Of a stretch of 13,369 bases of DNA, positions 1 through 5,377 are shown piece by piece. The position numbers were made by a program, and so were the translations under genes. Source of the stretch: JAYODZ01 sp965660195 (GTDB taxonomy: Bacteria > Pseudomonadota > Alphaproteobacteria > RS24). The notes below the pieces were generated by a model that saw nothing but the letters and a program-made list of their open reading frames with translations, did no database searches and was not told the DNA's origin. Numbering within the stretch: the stretch's first letter is position 1; each line of letters opens with the position of its first letter. The stretch covers positions 1-13,369 of the forward strand of contig CBFHZM010000054.1 in the NCBI GenBank assembly GCA_965660195.1. Reading direction: 5' to 3'.

Positions 1-45
1 ATGGTATTTTGAAACGTATTGGCGTCAACTAACAGGAGTATTGAC

Positions 46-453
46 ATGGCTGCTTTCCCCTTAACCGCTTTGGTAACGATTGCGACGCTGTTTGTGTATA
101 TCTGGGTGACCATGCAAATTGGCAAGGCCCGCCGCCTGCATAATATTTCTGCTCCAGAAATGACTGGTCCAGACGATTTTAACCGTGTCATTCGGGTGCA
201 TGCCAACACCATGGAAGCGATGCTTCTATTTTTACCCTCGCTTTGGTTGTTCGCGGCTCTCAATACTGATCTATATGCCGGCATCATTGGTTTGTTTTTC
301 CCGCTCGGCCGGATCATTTATGCACGAGGCTATTACCAAGCCGCCGACAAGCGCGGCCGCGGTTTTATGATCGGTTTCTTATCGACGGTAGTTTTGCTGA
401 TCGGCGCGCTCATCGCCGTGGCGCAAAACCTCTGGTCAGCTTATAATATGTAA
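46..453 (+). CDS. MAPEG-family membrane protein
   Basis: A 135-residue integral membrane protein of the MAPEG superfamily (membrane-associated proteins in eicosanoid and glutathione metabolism). Four hydrophobic segments are visible at about residues 3-23, 57-73, 77-92 and 108-127. The family signature lies in the cytoplasmic-side loop as RVIRVHANTMEAM (residues 47-59), matching the usual R-x-x-x-N-T-x-E pattern that contributes to glutathione binding in characterised members. A second family-like stretch, YARGYYQAADKRGRGF, covers 92-107. The length is normal for bacterial MAPEG proteins. I chose the ATG at 46 because AGGAG sits at 34-38 with a 7-nt spacer; an in-frame TTG at 19 has no such site. 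The dioxygenase gene follows after 27 nt, so the two are probably cotranscribed. The substrate is unknown; bacterial members are rarely characterised, and a glutathione-transferase-like role is only inferred from the family. Confidence 0.85.
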   Translation: MAAFPLTALVTIATLFVYIWVTMQIGKARRLHNISAPEMTGPDDFNRVIRVHANTMEAMLLFLPSLWLFAALNTDLYAGIIGLFFPLGRIIYARGYYQAADKRGRGFMIGFLSTVVLLIGALIAVAQNLWSAYNM

Positions 454-480
454 TCAACTCTCATTTTAAGGGTGACAACG

Positions 481-1329
481 ATGTCCGCTTCTGCTCTTTC
501 CATAACCCCCGTGACGGGCGCATGTGGTGCTGAGATTTCAGGTGTGCAAATTAATAATTTGTCGAACGAAGAATTTTCCAATCTCCATGATGCTTTGATG
601 GATTTCGGCGTTATCTTCTTGCGTGATCAAGATATTTCGCTGGAAGACCAGATTGCCTTTGCTCGTCGCTTTGGTCCTTTAGAAGTTCACCCGATCGTCG
701 ATGGTATGTCAGAGAAGCCTGAAGTCACCAAGGTGTTAAAACCTGCGGGTGAAAGCGCGACTTTCGGAACGGGGTGGCATACAGATAATTCGTTCTTCGC
801 CAAGCCGAGCATGGGTTCAGTTTTATACGGTAAAACCATCCCTCCTTATGGCGGTGACACCCTGTGGGCCAATCAATATCTTGCTTATGAGCGCCTTTCA
901 GACGCCATGAAGGATATGATTAAGGATTTAAAGGCCGTGCATTCAGCAAGCCGCGCCTACACAGCCGAAACGACGCGCGATAAGTATGAGAAAAAGGCAG
1001 CTATCACGTACACCTGGAGCGACAGTGTTATGGATGAGGTTCTGCACCCAGTGGTGAGAACACATCCCGTAACGGGCCGTAAAGCACTTTATGTGAACGA
1101 CATGTTCACCTTGCGTTTTGAGGGCATGACCGAAAGGGAGTCAAAACCGCTTCTGTCGTATCTCTTCGAGCAATCAACTCGGCCCGAATATTGTTGCCGT
1201 TTCCGCTGGACACCCAATACCTTGGCGATGTGGGATAACCGCTGCACGCAACATTATGCCGTTGACGACTATCAACAATTTGAGCGGCTGATGTACCGTG
1301 TAACCATTGAGGGCGAAAAACCGGTCTGA
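481..1329 (+). CDS. TauD/TfdA-family Fe(II)/2-oxoglutarate-dependent dioxygenase
   Basis: A 282-residue non-heme iron oxygenase of the TauD/TfdA family, which couples 2-oxoglutarate decarboxylation to substrate hydroxylation in the cytoplasm. The facial triad is complete: H100 and D102 in GTGWHTDNSF, and H258 in WDNRCTQHYA. R269 and R273 near the C-terminus match the 2-oxoglutarate-binding arginines of E. coli TauD (H99, D101, H255, R266, R270), and the length is almost the same. The family-typical GDTLWAN segment is at 125-131. I prefer the ATG at 481, since AAGGG at 468-472 gives an 8-nt spacer; an in-frame GTG at 472 would add three residues but overlaps that site. The amidotransferase-like gene starts 7 nt after the stop. 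The substrate cannot be read from sequence. TauD itself acts on taurine, but relatives use 2,4-D, alkylsulfates, carnitine-type compounds and others, so no specific gene name is justified. Confidence 0.9.
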   Translation: MSASALSITPVTGACGAEISGVQINNLSNEEFSNLHDALMDFGVIFLRDQDISLEDQIAFARRFGPLEVHPIVDGMSEKPEVTKVLKPAGESATFGTGWHTDNSFFAKPSMGSVLYGKTIPPYGGDTLWANQYLAYERLSDAMKDMIKDLKAVHSASRAYTAETTRDKYEKKAAITYTWSDSVMDEVLHPVVRTHPVTGRKALYVNDMFTLRFEGMTERESKPLLSYLFEQSTRPEYCCRFRWTPNTLAMWDNRCTQHYAVDDYQQFERLMYRVTIEGEKPV

Positions 1330-1336
1330 TACGCCT

Positions 1337-2149
1337 ATGCGTTTTTTAATCATTGACGGCTATGACCGTAATGCGCGGACCGAATTAATCGGTGCCGGCG
1401 CCCATATTGCAGCCGATCTTTACGACGCGATGCTGTTGCGCTACCGACCAGAAGCGCAGCGCGAGATTGTGTTTCCAGCTGATGCAGATTGCGCCCTTCC
1501 CGATCTCGCCAGTTTTGATGCCATGCTATGGACCGGATCGAGTTTAACGGCCTATCACGATATTCCGGCCGTCCGGCGGCAAATCGAGTTGATGCGCGCT
1601 GGGCTCGCAGCTGGTGTGAACGGCTTTGGGTCTTGCTGGGCCTTGCAAATTGCCTGCTTGGCGGCTGGTGGTAGTGTGCGCCTTAATCCGAATGGGCGCG
1701 AATTTGGCTTGGCTCGGAAAATTCAACTCACGACCGAGGGGGCATCCCATTGGGTTTTTGCCAACCGCACTGCGAGTTTTGACGGGTTTTCGAGCCATTT
1801 TGATGAAGTCGAGCGCCTACCATCCGACAGTGTTTTGCTGGCGAGAAATGCGCATACACAAGTGCAAGCGGCGGAAATCCGATATCAAGGTGGCAGTTTC
1901 ATCGGGTTACAATATCATCCAGAGTATGACTTGGCTGAAATCGCCGCCCTCGCCCGCTTTCGTGCCGCTGGTTTGATCCAAGAGGGTCGGTTTCAGGACG
2001 AGGATGCTCTCAATTCTTTCTCAAATGATTTCATAACGCTAAACGAAAATGATCAACTCGATTTGCGTTGGAAATATGGCGTCGATGATGACGTTATTGA
2101 ACCTCTGCGCAAACAAAATGAGTTTATCAATTGGTTGGATCGACTCTGA
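1337..2149 (+). CDS. Class I glutamine amidotransferase-like protein
   Basis: A 270-residue protein with a class I (triad) glutamine amidotransferase fold, related to the amidotransferase domain of GMP synthase and to stand-alone GuaA-like proteins. The nucleophile elbow is FGSCWALQ with C100. The catalytic His and Glu are H194 and E196 in GLQYHPEYDL. The usual elbow is G-x-C-x-G-x-Q, so alanine replaces the second glycine here, while the downstream Gln is kept. The early motif MLWTGSSLTAY (63-73) corresponds to the oxyanion-loop region. No synthetase domain is fused, so it is either a free-standing glutaminase partner or a hydrolase of gamma-glutamyl or related amides. The start at 1337 lies 7 nt after the dioxygenase stop with only a weak Shine-Dalgarno sequence, suggesting translational coupling. 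Its stop codon directly abuts the stop of tgt on the opposite strand. The physiological substrate is unknown. Confidence 0.85.
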   Translation: MRFLIIDGYDRNARTELIGAGAHIAADLYDAMLLRYRPEAQREIVFPADADCALPDLASFDAMLWTGSSLTAYHDIPAVRRQIELMRAGLAAGVNGFGSCWALQIACLAAGGSVRLNPNGREFGLARKIQLTTEGASHWVFANRTASFDGFSSHFDEVERLPSDSVLLARNAHTQVQAAEIRYQGGSFIGLQYHPEYDLAEIAALARFRAAGLIQEGRFQDEDALNSFSNDFITLNENDQLDLRWKYGVDDDVIEPLRKQNEFINWLDRL

Positions 2150-3298
2150 TTAGTCGTTCTCGTCAGAGCGCGCCATCGACGCAATATCGCCGGCTGCTTG
2201 TTGCGATTTGAACTGATCATAAAACGCCTGGAATTCGCCGCGTGCAATGGCATCGCGCATCCTCGCCATTAAGTCCTGATAAAAGGCTAAATTATGCCAT
2301 GTCAGCAGCATCGCGCCTAAATATTCACCGCAACGATGCAAGTGGTGCATATAGGCGCGGCTATAACGCTGACTGGCTTCGCAACTAACATCGGGATCGA
2401 GCGGGCGCGGATCATCAGCGTGGCGGGCATTCCGGATATTGATCTTGCCGCGCCAACTATAGGCAGTACCATGGCGCCCCGCCCGGGTTGGCATGACACA
2501 ATCAAACATGTCTACGCCACGGCGGACTGCTTCGACTAAATCATCGGGGGTTCCAACCCCCATCAGATAGCGCGGCGCTTGAACGGGCATTTTCGGCACC
2601 GTGAAGTCTAACACCTGCAACATGGTCTCTTGCCCCTCACCCACGGCCAGCCCACCAATCGCATATCCGTCAAAGCCAATTTCCGTAAGGGCAGCGATAC
2701 TGGTGTGGCGCAAATCCTCGTAAATACCGCCCTGTACGATGCCAAACAGAGCATCCCCAAGACCTGCATCATAGGTCGCAAAGGCCTGTTTCGAGCGCGC
2801 GGCCCAGCGCATCGACATTTCCATACTTTTGCGCGCCTCGTCATGTGTCGCTGGAAACGGCGTACATTCATCCAGCACCATGCGGATATTGGCGCCCAAT
2901 AAGGTTTGAATTTCGATACTGCGCTCGGGCGTCAACATATAGGTCTTGCCATCGATATGGCTTTGAAAAGAGACGCCCTCCTCCGACATTTTACGAAGCT
3001 TTGACAAGGACATAACCTGAAAACCACCGCTGTCCGTCAGGATCGGCCCGTCCCATTGCATAAATCGTTGCAGGCCGCCCAATGCCGCAACTTCTTCAGC
3101 ACCAGGCCGCAGCATCAAATGGTAGGTGTTGCCTAAAATTATGTCGGCACCAAGATCTCGCACCTGATCGGGATACATCGCTTTAACAGTTGCCGCTGTT
3201 CCAACCGGCATGAAGGCCGGCGTTCGGATTTCTCCCCGCGGCGTTTCAATAATACCCGTGCGCGCCGCGCCATCCGTTGCAGAAATGTTAAATTTCAT
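2150..3298 (-). CDS. tgt: tRNA-guanine transglycosylase (queuosine pathway)
   Basis: A 382-residue bacterial TGT, which exchanges guanine-34 for preQ1 in tRNAs with GUN anticodons. Seen in the sequence: D89 in LTDSGGFQVMSL (Z. mobilis D102), base-stacking F93 (Y106), D143 and C145 in LDECTP (D156, C158), the LAVGEGQ loop at 217-223 with V219 (V233), and the nucleophile D266 in DMFDCVMPTR (D280). The Cys/Val pair in the pocket is the bacterial preQ1 type, which agrees with queA upstream. The zinc site is abnormal: the expected C-x-C-x2-C reads V304-S-C306-E-A-S309, with only C306 and H335 retained. I chose the ATG at 3298 because GGAG at 3306-3309 lies 7 nt upstream; an in-frame ATG at 3328 is inside queA and has no such site. 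The start overlaps the end of queA by 11 nt. Confidence 0.95.
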   Translation of the reverse strand: MKFNISATDGAARTGIIETPRGEIRTPAFMPVGTAATVKAMYPDQVRDLGADIILGNTYHLMLRPGAEEVAALGGLQRFMQWDGPILTDSGGFQVMSLSKLRKMSEEGVSFQSHIDGKTYMLTPERSIEIQTLLGANIRMVLDECTPFPATHDEARKSMEMSMRWAARSKQAFATYDAGLGDALFGIVQGGIYEDLRHTSIAALTEIGFDGYAIGGLAVGEGQETMLQVLDFTVPKMPVQAPRYLMGVGTPDDLVEAVRRGVDMFDCVMPTRAGRHGTAYSWRGKINIRNARHADDPRPLDPDVSCEASQRYSRAYMHHLHRCGEYLGAMLLTWHNLAFYQDLMARMRDAIARGEFQAFYDQFKSQQAAGDIASMARSDEND

Positions 3299-4340
3299 CA
3301 AAACGCTCCAAAAAACAGGCGTCGCCATAAGAATAAAAGCGATAGTCCTGTTCTATAGCATGGGCATAGGCCTGTTTCATACGATGCGTTCCCGCCAAGG
3401 CGCAAACAAGCATGAATAATGTCGAACGCGGCAGATGAAAATTGGTGATTAGGCCGTCAATAACGCGAAATTTATAACCGGGATAAATAAAAATATCCGT
3501 GTCCCCCGAAAAAGCTTCTAGGCCTTCCCTCGAAGCCTGTGCAGCGCTCTCGAGAATGCGCAAAGACGTCGTGCCGACAGCGATCACACGCCCGCCCCGA
3601 GCCTTTTGGGCCTTTATTTTGTCGACCACATCAGCGCTAACCTCACCCCATTCGCTATGCATCTTATGCTTCAGTATATCATCGACATTGACCGGCAAAA
3701 AAGTGCCGGCGCCGACATGCAACGTTACCTCTTCGACGGCAATATTATGGGCCGCCAAATCGGCCATCAGGCGATCGGTGAAGTGAAGGCCCGCTGTTGG
3801 CGCCGCAACGGCACCATCATGACGGGCGAAGCGCGTCTGATAGTCTTGCTGATCGCGATCATCGGCCGCCCGCCGGCTCGCAATATAGGGAGGTAAAGGC
3901 ATCTCTCCAGCTGCAAATAGAGCGTTCTCCATATCAGCAGCAACAACATCGAACACAACCTCGATATACGCCTCAGATCGCGATGTCACCTGCGCACAAA
4001 GCCCACCAAACTCAATCTGGTCACCTGCCCGCAAGCGCTTGGCGGGTCGCGCCATGGCTTGCCATTGGGTTGCGCCCTGCCGCTTAATCAAGGTTATTTC
4101 GATTTTGGCTTCGCTCGTGTCGCGCCGCCTGATGCCGGACAGCCGTACGGGTAATACCCGAGTATTGTTGACAATTAAAAGGTCACCAGGGCGCAGAATC
4201 TGCGGCAGATCAAAAATATGTCGATCACGCGGTTTTGCGCCGTGCGGTAAGACGAGCAATCTCGCGTGATCACGAGGCTCACATGGCCTTAAAGCGATAT
4301 TCTTATCCGGCAAGTCAAAGTCGAAATCGTCAACTTGCAT
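3288..4340 (-). CDS. queA: S-adenosylmethionine:tRNA ribosyltransferase-isomerase
   Basis: QueA transfers and isomerises the ribosyl moiety of S-adenosylmethionine onto preQ1-34 in tRNA, giving epoxyqueuosine. It acts directly after Tgt. The 350-residue length is normal. Family motifs seen in order: FDFDLPDKNIALRP (6-19), LLIVNNTRVLPVRL (54-67), MARPAKRLRAGD (96-107), DGAVAAPTAGLHFT (175-188), LHVGAGTFLPV (207-217), GTTSLRILES (256-265) and the C-terminal PGYKFRVIDGLITNFHLPRS (287-306). The ATG at 4340 fits the usual QueA N-terminus but has no strong Shine-Dalgarno sequence. It is 12 nt downstream of the cyclophilin stop, so translation probably depends on coupling. The 3' end carries both the ribosome-binding site and the start codon of tgt, tying the two queuosine enzymes together. 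QueH/QueG-type epoxyqueuosine reductases are not in the window. Confidence 0.97.
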   Translation of the reverse strand: MQVDDFDFDLPDKNIALRPCEPRDHARLLVLPHGAKPRDRHIFDLPQILRPGDLLIVNNTRVLPVRLSGIRRRDTSEAKIEITLIKRQGATQWQAMARPAKRLRAGDQIEFGGLCAQVTSRSEAYIEVVFDVVAADMENALFAAGEMPLPPYIASRRAADDRDQQDYQTRFARHDGAVAAPTAGLHFTDRLMADLAAHNIAVEEVTLHVGAGTFLPVNVDDILKHKMHSEWGEVSADVVDKIKAQKARGGRVIAVGTTSLRILESAAQASREGLEAFSGDTDIFIYPGYKFRVIDGLITNFHLPRSTLFMLVCALAGTHRMKQAYAHAIEQDYRFYSYGDACFLERFDEI

Positions 4341-4352
4341 GAGACTGAAAAA

Positions 4353-4886
4353 TTAATCAGCCAAACGCATGGAAATGATTTTGTCGGGATCTGCCGGCGG
4401 TTCGCCGCGAGTAATAGCGTCGATGTGCTCTATTCCCTCAATTACTTCGCCAAAAATGGTATATTGGCCATTGAGCCAGCTCGCATCTTCAAAACAAATA
4501 AAGAATTGGCTGTTGGCACTATCAGGATGTTGCGAGCGGGCCATACCCAGCGTACCGCGTTTGAATTTCTCGTTGGAAAATTCAGCCCGGAGGTCTGGGT
4601 AATCCGAACCACCCATGCCCGTGCCCGTTGGGTCACCAGTCTGAGCCATAAAGCCATCAATTACGCGATGAAAAATAATCCCGTCATAGAATTTTTCACT
4701 CACCAACTGTTTAATCCGCTCGACATGCTTTGGCGCGAGATCATCGCGTAAACGAATTTTTACCGTTCCTGTTTTAAGTTCCATTAACATTATTTGCTCC
4801 CCTTTTTCCGCTGAATGCACCACGCCAGCAGATACCACAGACATCACCAGGCCAAGAGCTACTAACATAATGTAATGCAATTTCAT
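4353..4886 (-). CDS. Cyclophilin-type peptidylprolyl isomerase with signal peptide
   Basis: A 177-residue cyclophilin that catalyses cis-trans isomerisation of prolyl peptide bonds. Residues 1-26 look like a Sec signal peptide: MKLH, then a hydrophobic core at 6-23, with possible cleavage after VSA (20) or around VHSA (23-26), so the full-length product should be periplasmic. The catalytic domain spans about 33-175, with R74 in FHRVIDGF, Q82, the ANSQFF block at 124-129 and W137 in WLNGQYTIFG (cyclosporin-contact Trp of human cyclophilin A). The start at 4886 has AAGGA (4894-4898) 7 nt upstream, overlapping the coaD stop. A second in-frame ATG at 4790 (residue 33) sits exactly at the start of the catalytic domain behind its own strong Shine-Dalgarno sequence and would give a 145-residue cytosolic form. 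Related operons often carry two cyclophilin genes here; only one is present. Confidence 0.93.
   Translation of the reverse strand: MKLHYIMLVALGLVMSVVSAGVVHSAEKGEQIMLMELKTGTVKIRLRDDLAPKHVERIKQLVSEKFYDGIIFHRVIDGFMAQTGDPTGTGMGGSDYPDLRAEFSNEKFKRGTLGMARSQHPDSANSQFFICFEDASWLNGQYTIFGEVIEGIEHIDAITRGEPPADPDKIISMRLAD
4797..4804 (-). promoter_or_regulatory. Internal Shine-Dalgarno sequence in the cyclophilin gene
   Basis: Read on the minus strand, AAGGGGAG is followed by a 6-nt spacer (CAAATA) and an in-frame ATG at 4790. This is at least as good as the site in front of the annotated start. It lies in the codons for the hydrophilic linker Glu-Lys-Gly-Glu between the signal peptide and the catalytic domain. 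Initiation there would give a complete cyclophilin domain without a signal peptide. The match is seen directly; its use by ribosomes is inference. Confidence 0.5.
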
Positions 4887-4897
4887 AATCTTAATCC

Positions 4898-5377
4898 TTA
4901 AACTGAAAATCTTTTCTTAAGTTCTTTCGCAACAGCACTTGTCACAAACTTTTTTGTATCGCCGCCCATCGATGCAATTTGCCGTACCAGCGATGAGGAG
5001 ATAAATGACGTTTCAGGCGCAGAGGCCAAAAACACGGTCTCGATATCTGGCGCCATTTTATAGTTCATGGCCGTCATCTGGGCCTCATAATCGAAATCCT
5101 GCGCCGAACGTAGTCCCCGAATAATCAAATCAGCACCACGCTGGCGCGCGGCATCAACCAGCAGACCTGAAAATTCAACAACCTCTACTTTGCCGAATTT
5201 AGCGGTAGCGTCCAAAATCAGCGACTTTCGTTTGCCAAAATCGAAACACGGTGTTTTGCTAGCGCTTATACCAACGCCAATAATCAATTTATCGATCAGC
5301 GCGAAACTTCGCCGGATAATATCGACATGCCCGAGCGTGATAGGGTCAAAACTGCCTGCATAAAATCCCGTCTTCAT
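4898..5377 (-). CDS. coaD: Phosphopantetheine adenylyltransferase
   Basis: CoaD transfers AMP from ATP to 4'-phosphopantetheine, giving dephospho-CoA, the penultimate step of coenzyme A synthesis. The 159-residue length is typical. Nucleotidyltransferase signatures: GSFDPITLGH (8-17) with the T/H-x-G-H motif at TLGH, RGLRSAQDFDYE (87-98) for substrate binding, and ISSSLVRQIA (126-135), the ISSxxxR motif. Its ATG at 5377 overlaps the gyrA stop as ATGA, a 4-nt overlap typical of translational coupling; a purine-rich stretch in the gyrA 3' end could serve as a ribosome-binding site. Eleven nucleotides separate its stop from the cyclophilin start. The gyrA-coaD junction is common in Alphaproteobacteria, as I recall, and has no obvious functional link beyond both being essential. 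Confidence 0.97.
   Translation of the reverse strand: MKTGFYAGSFDPITLGHVDIIRRSFALIDKLIIGVGISASKTPCFDFGKRKSLILDATAKFGKVEVVEFSGLLVDAARQRGADLIIRGLRSAQDFDYEAQMTAMNYKMAPDIETVFLASAPETSFISSSLVRQIASMGGDTKKFVTSAVAKELKKRFSV

Noticed and set aside
19..45. Upstream TTG start for the MAPEG protein
   Set aside because: The ATG at 46 has a clear AGGAG with good spacing, and the extra nine residues would cover that ribosome-binding site.
4335..4751. A 138-codon plus-strand open frame opposite the cyclophilin gene
   Set aside because: It is the shadow of the cyclophilin coding sequence. Its composition follows from the opposite strand and it has no plausible start signal.
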